64,000 bases of DNA from Henricia sp. BOLD:AAB3569 (GCA_037783545.1 JBBELK010000387.1:1426001-1490000); one strand, 5' to 3'; positions 10,301 through 20,006 are shown, counted from the first letter of the stretch. A program made the numbers and translations. The notes: generated by a model from the letters alone, not told the origin.

Positions 10301-11232
10301 GCAAGTCCCGCATGCAACGTGAATAAAATTTGGCACTAAAAAAAATCACAGAATCACAAGGATACCTATCGGTACCGCCCAAGTTGATTCTGTAGTTTTC
10401 AGTGCGTCGCTTCAAACCAAATTGCCCTTGTCGCATTTTCTCAAGGCACAAATTACGTGGGTTAGGCCTAATGCGTGAAAAACTCTTGGTGTTAATCTAC
10501 GCTTAGTACCATCTACGAATTGAAATAAGGGAGGCTTAGATGCACGTAAAACATTAACGTAACGCAAAATGGCTTGAGCACGGGTAATACCATTAGGAGG
10601 GCTTAGAACCCAAATTTGAATTTTGGTCACGGCAGAAGAGTTATATCTTGCCACATTTGTGGATTTTTGTTTTCGTCTATTTTGAGATTTCCTCGATGTA
10701 ACGATCAAGTGCTCAAAGTATTTCACATTCACACACACGTTTTACGTGCATCTAAACCTTCCAATTCTTACCCAGCATTCGGCCTGCGTTTCTTCCTGAG
10801 GGCAAGCGGCAAATCATACTGGGCCGATCCTGACGATTTCCCGGGTGATCCCTTAGCGAATGGCGATTTGTTCGGCGACAGACTTGATCCTAACTTCAGG
10901 CCAGCCGGAGGATAGCCGACTGCCTTGCTAAAGATGGACTTCCGAGGCGATGTCTGTCCAAGCAAAACCTTACTGCCTGGCGAGGCGGTTGCTTTCCTGG
11001 CCGCTGATTGGCCGAGGGCTTCTTTGCCACTTCCTGATTGGCCGGTTGAATTCTTACCAGGAGTTAATTGGTCGGAAGGCGACTTCCCAACTGCAGATTT
11101 TGCGGCAGTGCTAGAGTTTGAAAGTTTTACTTGCGGGGATTTTCCTGGCGTCGCACTGGTTTGTTTGAGTTTTGTGGAGATGGTGTCCTTGCTTACTGGC
11201 GTAGCTGCTTTACTCGCACCTGGAGTTGCCAT
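1273..11232 (-). CDS. ZMYND8: ZMYND8/PRKCBP1-like chromatin reader, 5' part (9 exons, 410 codons; 3' end outside window)
   Basis: Spliced CDS on the minus strand: 11232-10772, 6307-6246, 5169-5036, 4636-4493, 3794-3681, 3318-3226, 2527-2440, 1831-1776, 1350-1273. All introns are GT..AG, phases agree across every junction, and the sum is exactly 410 codons. Residues 1-154 are rich in Ser/Pro/Lys/Ala; 155-219 hold basic KRK/KKRK patches like vertebrate ZMYND8 N-termini; 220-267 form a C4HC3 PHD finger ([22 protein letters not shown]); about 280-385 form the bromodomain; 385-410 carry CPDC and WFCEVC, the zinc-binding linker that precedes the PWWP domain in this family. Vertebrate ZMYND8 binds methylated and acetylated histone H3 in the nucleus and recruits corepressor complexes; the same role is inferred. 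PWWP, coiled coil and MYND finger are expected left of base 1. The start ATG has A at -3 and G at +4; an upstream non-coding exon cannot be excluded. Confidence 0.9.
1776..1831 (-). CDS. ZMYND8: ZMYND8 exon 8 (bromodomain helix C)
   Basis: The 56-nt exon completes a split Ser codon and encodes [18 protein letters not shown], residues 367-384. It matches the vertebrate NHKLTQIAKVVIKICEHE. Acceptor TTTTTACAG, donor GAA|GTAAGT. It is far too short to be found by ORF length. Confidence 0.92.
1883..2423 (-). repeat. tRNA-like 78-bp tandem units, interrupted by a SINE
   Basis: Minus-strand units of about 78 bp contain TAGCTCAGCTGGTAGAGCAT, a good tRNA A-box half, but no proper B box or acceptor stem. 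Units start near 2178, 2257 and 2335 with one more at about 1897. A SINE (1962-2166) interrupts the array. The same unit occurs on the plus strand at 4728-4905. Confidence 0.8.
1962..2166 (+). mobile_element. tRNA-derived SINE
   Basis: The head has an A box (TGGCCGAGCGGTCTAG) and a B box (GGTTCGATTCC) like a class II tRNA. The body has GAGCAAGGCACTCAACCACA, and the tail is (AAAT)n. Inserted in the tRNA-like tandem array. Confidence 0.85.
2440..2527 (-). CDS. ZMYND8: ZMYND8 exon 7 (bromodomain helix B and acetyl-lysine Asn)
   Basis: The 88-nt exon, residues 337-365 plus one base, encodes [20 protein letters not shown] followed by [10 protein letters not shown]364 is the conserved acetyl-lysine-contacting Asn; the residue before it is Phe rather than the usual Tyr. 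Acceptor TTTTAG, donor T|GTAAGT, phase 1 out. Confidence 0.94.
2551..2750 (+). mobile_element. MITE family A, partial copy
   Basis: Matches the left half of the 676-1257 element (AGATTACATGATTGGAAAAC onward). It lies just upstream, on the minus strand, of the acceptor of ZMYND8 exon 7. Confidence 0.6.
3226..3318 (-). CDS. ZMYND8: ZMYND8 exon 6 (bromodomain ZA loop)
   Basis: The 93-nt exon, residues 306-336, contains KPV..., [18 protein letters not shown], the ZA loop and start of helix A of a bromodomain. There are two tandem AG acceptors three bases apart (TAG and CAG); the inner one is chosen because it gives [10 protein letters not shown], matching the vertebrate PG-TDAFQKPV. Use of the outer site would add one Gln. 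Confidence 0.95.
3681..3794 (-). CDS. ZMYND8: ZMYND8 exon 5 (start of bromodomain)
   Basis: The 114-nt exon, residues 268-305, encodes [20 protein letters not shown] and a following helix ending MKHTG. This aligns with [20 protein letters not shown] ... MKQPG of vertebrate ZMYND8, the linker and first bromodomain helix. Acceptor ATTCAG, donor GGG|GTGAGT, phase 0. Confidence 0.94.
4003..4340 (+). mobile_element. MITE family B, TTAA-flanked
   Basis: Ends are TTAAAGGCCCTATGTATCAT and its inverse (ATGATACAATGGGCCTTTAA). Other copies are at 35506-36059 and 39572-39863. TTAA at both ends suggests piggyBac/Kolobok-type target sites. No coding capacity. Confidence 0.75.
4493..4636 (-). CDS. ZMYND8: ZMYND8 exon 4 (PHD finger)
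   Basis: One 144-nt exon holds the whole C4HC3 PHD finger, residues 220-267. Ligands in order are C227, C230, C239, C242, H247, C250, C263, C266. The core [15 protein letters not shown] is nearly identical to the vertebrate protein. The exon is phase 0 on both sides, with a TTTTTCAG acceptor and a GAG|GTGAGT donor. In this family the finger packs with the bromodomain and PWWP into one histone-reading module. Confidence 0.97.
4728..4905 (+). repeat. tRNA-like 78-bp tandem units (plus strand)
   Basis: Two units start at 4747 and 4825 with CATAGCTCAGCTGGTAGAGC or a close variant, then CTGAGGGAGTATACCACTGT. Same family as 1883-2423 in the opposite orientation, both in introns of the ZMYND8-like gene. 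Not functional tRNAs. Confidence 0.8.
5036..5169 (-). CDS. ZMYND8: ZMYND8 exon 3 (basic region before PHD)
   Basis: The 134-nt exon has a TTTCAG acceptor and an ACAG|GTATGC donor. It encodes residues 175-219 with two basic clusters (TKRK and [10 protein letters not shown]), probable nuclear localisation signals. It ends NREQ, directly ahead of the PHD finger, as in vertebrate ZMYND8. Confidence 0.85.
5441..5842. mobile_element. hAT-like MITE, 402 bp, 8-bp target duplication
   Basis: TIRs are TAGGATTGGGCGA and TCACCCAAGCCTA. Flanks TGCTCGAC (5433-5440) and TGCTCAAC (5843-5850) form an 8-bp target duplication with one change, as expected for hAT. Contains GGAATCGATT-type subterminal motifs that recur near 9330-9420 and 59440-59740. 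Confidence 0.78.
6246..6307 (-). CDS. ZMYND8: ZMYND8 exon 2
   Basis: The 62-nt exon lies between a TACAG acceptor and a G|GTACTC donor. It encodes [20 protein letters not shown] plus one base. It enters in phase 2 and leaves in phase 1, joining both neighbours without frame loss. [15 protein letters not shown] resembles the vertebrate STRSKDPGSAERTAQKRK stretch. An internal Met here could also be a start in an alternative transcript. Confidence 0.72.
6383..7118. mobile_element. Fold-back element family F with nested hAT MITE
   Basis: Inverted arms include GCCGCATTTACACTCGTAAT with CAAAGGTGGATACAGAC on the left and GGGTCTGTATCCATCTTTG on the right. A second copy without the insert is at 13765-14220. 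The middle is split by the element at 6641-6988. Confidence 0.7.
6641..6988. mobile_element. hAT-like MITE, 348 bp, nested, with empty-site paralogue
   Basis: TIRs are TAGGGATGGGA/TCCCATCCCTA, with flanks GGTTCAAC (6633-6640) and TGTTCAAC (6989-6996), an 8-bp duplication with one change. The uninterrupted site is visible in the other host copy near 13933-13945. A fragment of the same family is at about 18155-18275. Confidence 0.85.
7353..7471. mobile_element. Small hairpin element
   Basis: Arms ACATGTCAGGGA ... TTTCGGTTTTTCCCGG and CCGGGAAAAACCGGAACAAT ... CCCTGACATGT pair over about 35 bp. No ORF. Confidence 0.6.
8246..8722. mobile_element. Diverged GGGTCATTCC-type element with nested hairpin (8389-8618)
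   Basis: The left end ATTCCTGAAATTAGGGGTCC resembles the element at 97-544. Inside, GTCCAAAGTTGTCAACATTT pairs with AAATGTTGACAACGTTGGAT, a second fold-back element. The 128-codon open frame across it follows from the palindrome and is not taken as a gene. Confidence 0.5.
9480..9772 (+). mobile_element. tRNA-derived SINE
   Basis: The tRNA-like head GTGGTCTAGTGGGTATGAAG has B box GGTTCGAGCCC. The body has CTGGGCAAGGCACTTAATCC and the 3' end GCGCTATACAAATATAATCA. It lies in the first coding intron of the ZMYND8-like gene. Confidence 0.85.
10772..11232 (-). CDS. ZMYND8: ZMYND8 exon 1 (start codon, Ser/Pro/Lys-rich N-terminus)
   Basis: The 461-nt exon encodes residues 1-153 plus two bases. It has repeated SP-K/R and GKS motifs (TPGKSP, SPRKS, SPNKSP, SPGKSS) and ends [10 protein letters not shown] before a GG|GTAAGA donor. 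Phase 2 matches the next exon exactly. No folded domain is recognisable and it is probably disordered. It is longer than the vertebrate N-terminal segments I remember, so the linkage rests on phase and position rather than on similarity. Confidence 0.72.
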
Positions 11233-11566
11233 GCTTGTATTTTTGCGTGAAGGGTCACAGTATACCGTACACTTAGGTCGCGTTCTTACGCAGTCAAATT
11301 CTGTCTTTCGTTTGTACTCATGTTTCCTGTAGCATTAACGAAGGACAGAAAAAAAACATGGGTTAACTAAAAAGTCACATCAATATTATAAATTTTTTCG
11401 TGTACTGAAACCAAGGGTCGAGTTCAGGCGGTCTGTTCTTGACAGAGGTTCTTGCGCCTGAACGACGGGAACACGAGCCGAGAACACTGCTCTCAGGACA
11501 GAATCACACACCAGTCCACCTATCCATGGAGAACAAGTACCTGTGTCAAGAGCAGTCCGCCCGAAC

Positions 11567-11858
11567 TTGACCATAGATTCCTCGAAAGCACTCACAGCAC
11601 TGCATGTAGCTCGTAAGCCTGACGAAACCTGTAAAGAGAAGACGATGAACAAATGCTCAGTTTTAGAGATGGGAGGAAAACCCTACCCAAAACCAAATTC
11701 TTTATAGGGAGAAACCAAAGGAATCAAGCAGGCCGGGACTGAGAACCCAATCCACATACTGACTGTGGTGGGATTCGTACCAGGGCCACAGAGGTGGAAG
11801 GCCAGGAAAGTGCTTTCAACTTACATGCATCACTGATTGAGCTACAAATGCTCCAAGC
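11567..11858 (-). mobile_element. tRNA-derived SINE (second type), minus strand
   Basis: Read on the minus strand: TAGCTCAATCAGTGATGCAT (A box) and GGTACGAATCCC (B box), then CAGTATGTGGATTGGGTTCT, ending GAGGAATCTATGG. The same body is at 12407-12912 on the plus strand. Confidence 0.7.
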
Positions 11859-12406
11859 ATAATAATTAATCCTCAATTTTTGACAATCATGAGTTTTTAC
11901 GGTTCAAGCTGGACTTATTAATAACGGAAGTTTTCTCAACGTTTTTCACGCCACGTACAGACTACGCATACAACAGCAACGACCGTACGGCAAGTAATGT
12001 AATGGGACGGTATGAAATGCGATTAAAATGCCGTTCACAACAGTAAAGACATACCGTACAAACATTTATGTCCTATAACTTTTGGATTTAGCATGGCATT
12101 TTTCAATATGTGTCGTAGCTAGGTAAGATATGTCATAAATTCAGTTAGGACATATATACGATGTGTCTCAGACTTACAGTCATATTACAATGTAGTGTTT
12201 TGTCTCAGGTTTGCGAAATCTTTCTACTTTCAGTGCCAACTTCAGTTTTGAAAATTTTGAATCTGATTTGTAGTTCAAATCGGTTAATTCTAAAAATATT
12301 GGAATCACATAATCTACATGTAGCCGTTAGTCGATCGGACTATAAGATTTTTTAGTTAAAATATTTCACCCTATGAATGAAATATTGGTATAATCCTAGG
12401 TTGGAA

Positions 12407-12912
12407 ATCGGATTGGCGTAGCGGATACTTTCCTTGCCTTGCTTCCACCTCTGCGGCCCCGGGTCAGTGTGGATTGGTTCTCAGTCCATTGCTTTTTTCC
12501 GTGGGTTTACCCTATTGACCCCTTTCGAACATGTACAAATACGCCATTTTGGGAGTCAAATAATGCCGAGTCGTTGTGGAAGCGATGTGCGTGCGCATTG
12601 TGTGTCTCTGGTGAGTGTAACGCGGTTTAATTCACCAATGGGAGCCTTAGTATAGCGTGTTACGCGTGCTATGGACACACACAACGCGCACGCACATGCT
12701 TCCACAATGACGCGGCATTATTTGACTCCCAAAATGACGTCATTGGAAAGGGGTCAATATACAGAATTGTGTACGAGTTTTCCTCCCACCTCTAAAACTG
12801 AGCATTTCTCCGTCGTCTTCTTCCGAGGTTTCTTCAGGCTAACGAGCTACAGTGCCTCGGCGGGCACTTTTGAGGAATCCTTGGTTTCAAAGCCAGAAAG
12901 AATTAACAATAT
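12407..12912 (+). mobile_element. tRNA-derived SINE (second type) split by a MITE
   Basis: The SINE body matches 11567-11858, and its 3' end (TTGAGGAATCCTTGGTTTCA) matches the tails at 25560 and 38890. It is interrupted by the palindromic element at 12515-12757. Confidence 0.75.
12515..12757. mobile_element. Palindromic MITE, about 243 bp, TA target duplication
   Basis: Ends TTGACCCCTTT/AAAGGGGTCAA are flanked by TA on both sides. The arms pair for about 100 bp (TTTTGGGAGTCAAATAATGC on the left, its inverse on the right). Removing element and one TA restores CCCTATACAG, matching the CCCTATAAAG site in the other SINE copy. TA fits Tc1/mariner or ISL2EU. Confidence 0.82.
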
Positions 12913-13764
12913 AACAATAGTATAGGCCTATAATAGTAATATTGAATTCTTGTAGAGGCGCGCGGCATGCAGGCAGTTTTTCCCAGAACTGAATACGTCA
13001 TCCATATACTGACAAATCAAAGAAAATACTGGACTATAAATGACACTTTGCGATCGTTTTGCTAAAGCCAGATAAATTATGAACTGCTCAAAATCATACG
13101 CCAACACACGAACCAAATTATACTATGCGGATATATTTTTGAAGTCACAATTCAAGTCAAATATGTCAGACATATCAAACATGCTACCGGTACACACTTT
13201 CACAGAACATGGAGGAATTCTTCCTCCATGCATGCACAGACGTACAACTCCTTACCACACATGTAGGCCTACTCCAAAATTCTAAGCTTTAAATACAATT
13301 TCAGGCCAGCGCACATGGTATGCTGGTATTAAAGTCTGTCTGAAAATTGACAAAAGAGATTATTTGCATGGGAATAATACAGTTATTGCACAAGCCAATA
13401 GGCTTGTGAAGGGTGGTATGTATTGCATTCCTGGGTCAAAGGTCATATGCAAATGTGGAGGTGTGGTTTATTTGTGTCATTGCATGATTGTGATGATAGC
13501 TGCTTTTGCTCAGCTGCATTTGTGGGCAAATCTCTAACAAATGCTTTCTTTTCCTTGCAAATTTCAGAAATGGTTTGTAGTTGAGTTTGGAATTGAGTTG
13601 ATGAAATGGCAAAATTGAACAACAAAATTTGCTGAAGATTTTACGACAAATAGCTGTCCAAATTGACATATATCTGGTTATAACAATTAAATAACATAAA
13701 TTCAGTGTACAGAAAATATTTTTGCAAGCAGACATACATCTGTCCCTAGTAATATAGACTAGGC

Positions 13765-14220
13765 CGGCCCATTTACACTTGATATTCGCCCTTGCCGAAT
13801 CGAACTCCGCAATTTCCAAATAGGGGATGAAGTTGAAGCCGCGTGCGCAAAGTGTAAATGCAAAAGGCGAATTGAAAAAGGCGGCTCATGCAGACTGGGG
13901 TCTGATTTGTTTTTTTCAAGTCACCTTTGGGGTAGGGTTGAACCCCGCAATTGTCAAGGTCGCTTGTAGTGTAATAACGCTACCCGAATACAGATTCCGC
14001 AATTTGAATGTCCTTGGGACGGTGCATGCCCGCCGTGTAGTGATCAATCTCACGCATGCGGTAAATACAATTAGTTATGGTGACTTTTGTGGTTTCTGAA
14101 GGCGAGTTGAAGCCGAATCGAGGTATACTACTGTAAACGTGACAAATGTTCAGTTTTGCGGTGGCAATAAAAATGCTGGGTCACGTATCCACCTTTGCCG
14201 GTTCGAGTGTAAACACGGTG
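13765..14220. mobile_element. Fold-back element family F, uninterrupted copy
   Basis: Arms CATTTACACTTGATATTCGC and TTGCCGGTTCGAGTGTAAAC. The inner region (GGGGTAGGGTTGAACCCCGC) is the intact form of the site that carries a hAT insertion at 6641. Confidence 0.68.
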
Positions 14221-15830
14221 TATATATATGGCCAGTGACCATGGTAGAATTAAAATGCCTCCCCAATCTCCCGCACCCCCTCCCAACCACCCCCCTACGC
14301 CCCCCCAAAAAAAATCATTCATCGTCACAACAAGTTGAAAACTGGCTAGGCCTAAAATTGGGGCATCAAATTACATGTAGCCTTTATAATACCATTACAC
14401 TTGAAACGCTTTAGTAAACAAGGATCCAACATTTTTATTGAGACTGCAAATCTTAAAATTTGCCAAATTTACAAAAAATCTTCAGGTTTAAATCCGAGTT
14501 TAACCCACGTTGATTCACACTTGTTGAACATTCTTAAACTTGTCCTGTGGCAAATTCACCCCGGAGATCGGCACCTCGTCCCGCGCTTGAATTTTAAGTA
14601 AGAACGCACCCCTGCCATTTTTAACACTTACGTTCTGGCCCCGGGGAAAGTGTGTATGTCTCGCCCGGGGCCCAAATTTTCAACCCTGGTACGGAACAGG
14701 GTTAATCTCGGCCCGGGAAACTTAAGAGCAATCTTGGGGGTGACTCGATCGGGGGTGAGAATTTCAAGTGGGCCTCGCATCACCTCGGGGCCACTCTCAA
14801 GAATTAGTCTATAACTTCAGGCCCAAGTACAGAATACATATTTGACGGACTCATGCAGTAATGTGTATATATGACCGCCTCTTGTGGCAAGGCTGACTGC
14901 ACCAGCCTCTGTAAGAGCCATTGAGGCAGGGTGTGCTTCTCTGCCTGAACTGCCTTCCTGAGACTTGCGACTTCAGAGGTCAGCTATCATCCCACGCAGG
15001 TTCAACCAGGTTGAAAACCCAACTGGTTTTTTTGAGAGCCCTAATAATGCCCTCATGCACACTCCCGGTTTTGTGTCCCATTTGGCCTGGGTGCGTCCCG
15101 GTGTCCCTCTGCTACAGTCAACCATGGTAATTTTTGCTCCAAACCGAGATGAATCTCTGATCTCATGATCCTACCAAGGAAAGCCGGGAAGGTAGCCGGG
15201 AAGTTTAAGGGAAAGTCCAATGCCCCCAAGATCGACGCAACAGCTGTGTCCGAGCTTTAATAAGAGGCGGCACTAGGTATTACTACGATTTCAATTTTTT
15301 CTCAGTTGATCCCGGCAAAGTATTTATTGCACGCAAAACTCCACCGGGACTCCACTAGGATGCAAAACCGAAAATAGGATTCTCCCAGAAACAGGAAATG
15401 TCACATTTTATTAATGCATATGGGAATCACTTTGTAAGTTTGTTCAAACAGGTCCTCTTGGACCTGGAGGAAATCACTGAAGCACAACAGTCTTGAAAGT
15501 GATTTGTCGATCAGTGCAAATCAACAAGTTTACTGTATTCAACAAACTTCTGTTCTGATCAAGAATTGATATTTTATGAAAATTGCATTCTTTTTATGGA
15601 GAATATTCTGTCGGTTAGACATCCTGGCACTTTTGTGACCCGGTGTCAGTATGCCTTTGTAAACGGACATAGCAACGCGACTGGAGTGAAAACAAATTGG
15701 TTCATGCTTGTGTTGTGCGGACAACGGCCTTTTTCCTTTCGCTTGTCACCTTGGTCATGTACCGGTATTAATTTTCACTCCAGTCCTACCGGATGTGACA
15801 GCTAGCTAGAGCACCAACTGATAGAATATA
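14221..15830. other. No gene seen
   Basis: A C-rich stretch near 14265-14310 and a G/C-richer block at 14620-14800 stand out. Open frames are under 80 codons without splice context. No TIR or tandem structure recognised. Confidence 0.5.
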
Positions 15831-15962
15831 GGGGACACAACTTTACCGGACGTTCCGGTTCTGTGACCTCGAGCGCGGTGAAAACAAATGTTGCTCTATG
15901 CGAGCAGGCGTTCGTTTTCACCGCGCTCACAGAACTGGAACTTCCGGTAAAGTTGCGTCCCC
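15831..15962. mobile_element. Short palindromic MITE
   Basis: GGGGACACAACTTTACCGGA at the left pairs with TCCGGTAAAGTTGCGTCCCC at the right; pairing continues through GCGCGGTGAAAAC. About 132 bp, no ORF. Confidence 0.75.
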
Positions 15963-16490
15963 CTGTACCGGTATTAAACATTTATTTATAAAGTACATGT
16001 CTGCCATAAAAAAGTAAAAACATCTGTGGATACCTTTTGCAGACAACGGCTGAAGTCCCCGCTTTTTGGCGACGCAGGTAAACAGGTTAAAACAAACGAG
16101 ACGTCACTTGGATGTTTACGAATTTGTTGAACCACACTCGAGCTGGAACAATTTCTGCATTTTTTTTTGAAAGGAAAGAAGTTTGATTAAAACTAATGCA
16201 GTTTATATACATATTTTTTAGGCAACGGCAAAACCATGGAGGAAGGCCCATAGCATGGGCAAAACGGAGAAATATATATTACAAATATTACAAGATCGAT
16301 ATTTGAGGCATTTTTTTCTAGGTTTTTGTTGTTCTTCGTTGTACTGTATGAAGAAAAAAACAAACAAAAATTTACTAAAGAACTGCAGCACATGTGCTCA
16401 TATTCCAAGTTTCAATTTTGATTCAAATTGTGCTCTCATGCAAAGAGCGCCCTCGATAGCCTACTGCATGCAAGGGGAATTTAAAGGGCT

Positions 16491-16642
16491 ATAGACCGTA
16501 TCGAATAGCTGCCATCTTGTAGGGCAGTTTCTTTGTTCCTTGATGACATGCATGGTTGCACATTTTATGCATATACATTGTTGACCAATTTAAATGACAA
16601 AAGTTGCCCTACAAGATGGCAGCTATATTCGATACGGTCTAT
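16491..16642. mobile_element. Short palindromic MITE, 152 bp
   Basis: Nearly perfect arms of about 37 bp: ATAGACCGTATCGAATAGCT and its inverse AGCTATATTCGATACGGTCT-AT. The loop has no coding potential. Confidence 0.8.
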
Positions 16643-17481
16643 TTCTTTCAAATCGAAAGAAACGTTTGTCCTTAAAATAATAATCGTTAACGTAATAAGA
16701 ATACTGATAAAACAATGTGAAGATAATACTGCTTATAATGAGGAAAAGTTAAGGTCTGAATTCCTTGTTCTTCATTTGTTTAACTCCTGATAATACAAGG
16801 TTCCTGTTATAAGATAGCCTGCAAGCGAGACGTAACAATTAATACCTCTCCGCGCGAAGCAAGACGGGATTAAATGGAGTACTCCCCGAACCGCCGCTCA
16901 TTGTATTTGCGCCGAGTACGTCAAATTTACTGTAGTTTTTATCGCGCTCTTTACCCGAGTGAGATGGAGTTGCGCTATGTAGCCCCCGGCACTAGAGGTA
17001 CCTCCAAAGAGTCTGGAGTATTTTTGGCAGCAAAACTTCACAGTAGCGAATTAAGCGCCTACGTGTACCACGTCAAATTCATGGACCAACGCTCATACTC
17101 CACAAGCCATATTATTAGAGTACTTCAAACAATCCCACGAACACCTGCGCGACGTGGTTTTGTTTACATTGTTGACGTCATCTTTCATTCGGTCCATCTG
17201 TAAAATCTAAAGAACCGCTTATATTTACAGTTCTACTACAAAACAAGGAATCTTTTAAAACACAAAGACCCTTTGCACTGGCAGCTATGACAGGGAGCAG
17301 ATTTTCATATTTAAATGATGTGACAATAGATCCACAAAGTGGCTACTCTTGCATGACGCATGGTGATATGCCCCCTGTCATGGCCGCCAGTAAAAAGGAT
17401 CTATTAAAGTTAAAAGGTGGGAAGTTGGGTCGATATAGGCACCTTGCCTTGTCAGTGAAAATATAGACCTCATTCACATTA

Positions 17482-17628
17482 GGGGCCGTCCATAAAGTAC
17501 ACCCCTCCCCCCGAACGCAAAATTTGTGACGTCACCCATATAGTACTTTAACGTTGGATGTACGCATTGGCTCTGACCCCCCTTCCCCTACCCCTCCATG
17601 CATACATACATGTACTTATGGATGGTCC
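17482..17628. mobile_element. Short TIR element (GGGGCCGTCCATAAAGTAC)
   Basis: The left end GGGGCCGTCCATAAAGTAC pairs imperfectly with the right end GTACTTATGGATGGTCC. Ends of this style are common in small hAT-type MITEs. Family C sequence (AAAGGCACAGGCTCGTCAGC) follows directly at 17629-17700. Confidence 0.6.
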
Positions 17629-17814
17629 TTTAAAGGCACAGGCTCGTCAGCAATGTGCGCGCGCCAAATTCGTGCCACGAAATACGCAGTTATTCTGCAG
17701 CTGATTTCATGAAAAATTGCGTAGCTTGTGCAATTTCTGAAAATGGCATAATGCAATAAAAAGTTGCGCAAGCGGGCTTACGCAGTGCGTAAGGATTCGT
17801 GAATTCGGCTGCTG

Positions 17815-18050
17815 AAGAGATAACTTAGGCCCAAAAAGGGTTACAAATAGTGTGACAACATGCCTTTCCAAAAACCCCGTGTAGATTTTCTAATATTTAC
17901 ATGCTTGTAACCGGGACTGCTTAAAATGTAACACAAGTGTCCGTCCCGGTTACGAGTGTACATGTATATTGGAAATTTGTACACAGGGTTTTTAGAAAGG
18001 CATGTTGTCATATATTTGTAACCGTTTTTGGGCCTAAGTTATATCTCTTT
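17815..18050. mobile_element. Long-armed fold-back element
   Basis: Arms of about 100 bp: TAACTTAGGCCCAAAAAGGG ... and ... CGTTTTTGGGCCTAAGTTAT. The inner motif GTGACAACATGCCTTTC pairs with GAAAGGCATGTTGTC. Confidence 0.75.
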
Positions 18051-18275
18051 AGAACAACAAACTAATTTATTTTATTTTGAGACCAGACAAAGGTATTTCC
18101 TCGAAAATATGGTCTGTATGTGTTGCCAAAATGTCCCCTAGCTTTGGAAAGACCCATCTATAAACACCGGCAACAATCTTTAAGTGTCGGCCGAATGGTT
18201 AACCAGTAAATATGCACTTAAAAGCATTGCAAACCGCTTTCTGAATTAACCACGTTAACTGTAAATTTCCATCCT

Positions 18276-19220
18276 TAGAATGAAGGCTTCTATTTTGCTT
18301 CATCCAATGAAATTTGTCAAAAAATAGGAAATATTTTCGTTGAAGTGTCCAATCTTCGTTGGACAAAGCAATTGCCTAATGTGAACACACGAAAATACTG
18401 TAATGAAATCAACTCTATCAAACACACAATTCCAATTTTAACACATTGCATTTATTTCTTCAAACTATTAATATTAACACACACCTAGCTATACTTCAGA
18501 TACACAGTGTAACACAATTTTACACAGTGTAAATATGCACAAAGAATGCTTGATACAAGATATGCAAGCAGAAACACCAATAGGCAATAATCCAAAGTGG
18601 AAACACTTGTTTTTTGCAATATAGGCTTATAAATATGTATAAATATGTATAAATATAGGCTTATCAATCTTCACTTGTGAGAGAAAATAATTCAATGTGC
18701 CAGCAGTGCAGTGCAGAATATAATGAATGCATGACTGGGGCTAGACTGGTTATCAGTCCACATATTTCACAGAACCAGTACATGTACATAATAATAAAGC
18801 TAATTTTAGTCAGAAACCTGTCTAAAGCCGTGTCTGCATTGGACTTGTTTTTCGGAAGGTTTTACCGAGACGATGGTAACATTTTAAAAAAGGCTAAATT
18901 TTACTGCTGTCCGCATTTGGATTTGTTGACACAGGAAAATTTTAACGAAATCGTAGGAGAGCATGCGCAGTGTCCCTTCACTGTATGACCTTTAAGGCCC
19001 TGGGGTGCACATATTTTTCCAGGGGGGCACTATTCCGCTAACATGTTGTAAAATTGTGAAAAATACTGATTTTCGAATTTCAAATGCATTATGGGAAAGA
19101 GGTTTAAAGTTAAATGTTGCCGGGGTCCGATATAAAAATTCTCAACTCAAAATTTTCATTTCCTTTCAGTGAAATGTTAATAATTCACTAAAATTTCATA
19201 TCTATTTTCACGATGTACCT
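18276..19220. other. No gene seen
   Basis: Only short open frames without splice support. No clear repeat boundary recognised. Confidence 0.45.
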
Positions 19221-19711
19221 TATTCTTGGGTTTCACTTTCTTGACAACCGGTTGCTATCCGCCATTACTGTGTCCATACTATGACACGCCAAAGCGAAAA
19301 TAATTTTTAAAAATGTTGATGCATATTTTCACAAATTTTTCACGAAAAAAAAACGTTGGCAAGTTTTTAAAAGTGCCATACGCATGACGTCAAAGACTAT
19401 CATATCCGCCATTACTGTGTCCATACTACGGCACGCCAAAGCAGAAATAATTCAACACTGATAGTTCTACCATCAATCCTGAAAAACTAGTCTCAACATT
19501 TTAAAAACTTGCCAACAAAAGCATGGTATGCCGGTTTCAAACAGTCTATCAACATTTAAAAGTCATGCCAACCTTTTTTTCTTTTCTTGCACAACATTTG
19601 CGAAAATATGCTTTAACATTTTAAAAAATTATTTTCGCTTTGGCGAGCCATAGTATGGACACAGTAATGGCGGATAGCAACCGGTTGTCAAGAAAGTGAA
19701 ACCCAAGAATA
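19221..19711. mobile_element. TIR element family G, 491 bp
   Basis: Terminal arms of about 90 bp begin TATTCTTGGGTTTCACTTTC and run through ACCGGTTGCTATCCGCCATT, then CTGTGTCCATACTATG. A second, internal copy of the arm motif lies near 19405. A truncated relative sits in TRAM intron 6 (30415-30832). Confidence 0.78.
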
Positions 19712-20006
19712 ATATGAATGATACTGTTATGCCAAAATTTCAAAAATTTACAATTAATTTGTACAATTCTTCAAATATCCTGAACAATATTTACACTGTG
19801 TTCTACAGAACAATTTACATGTACGTGTACCCAGGGTTTCATATAGGATTTCCAAAACGGTCTGTCTAACTGAGGTGCAGTTAAAAACTACCCATCCTAT
19901 GACTGGCAAAAATATTTAAAAGGCGCACAAATGCATAAAGTGGTTACCAACTCTAGGCAAGTTGGAATTCGTGATACAAGTGATGTGGTCACGTAGGGCA
20001 CACGTA

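Noticed and set aside
11386..11652. 88-codon minus-strand frame as an upstream ZMYND8 exon
   Set aside because: Overlaps the tail of a SINE and a repeat shared with 22330-22380; no acceptor or phase evidence links it to exon 1.
16874..17203. 109-codon plus-strand frame
   Set aside because: No recognisable domain, no splice context, no upstream exon; may be chance in a G+C-richer patch. A search against metazoan proteins would decide.
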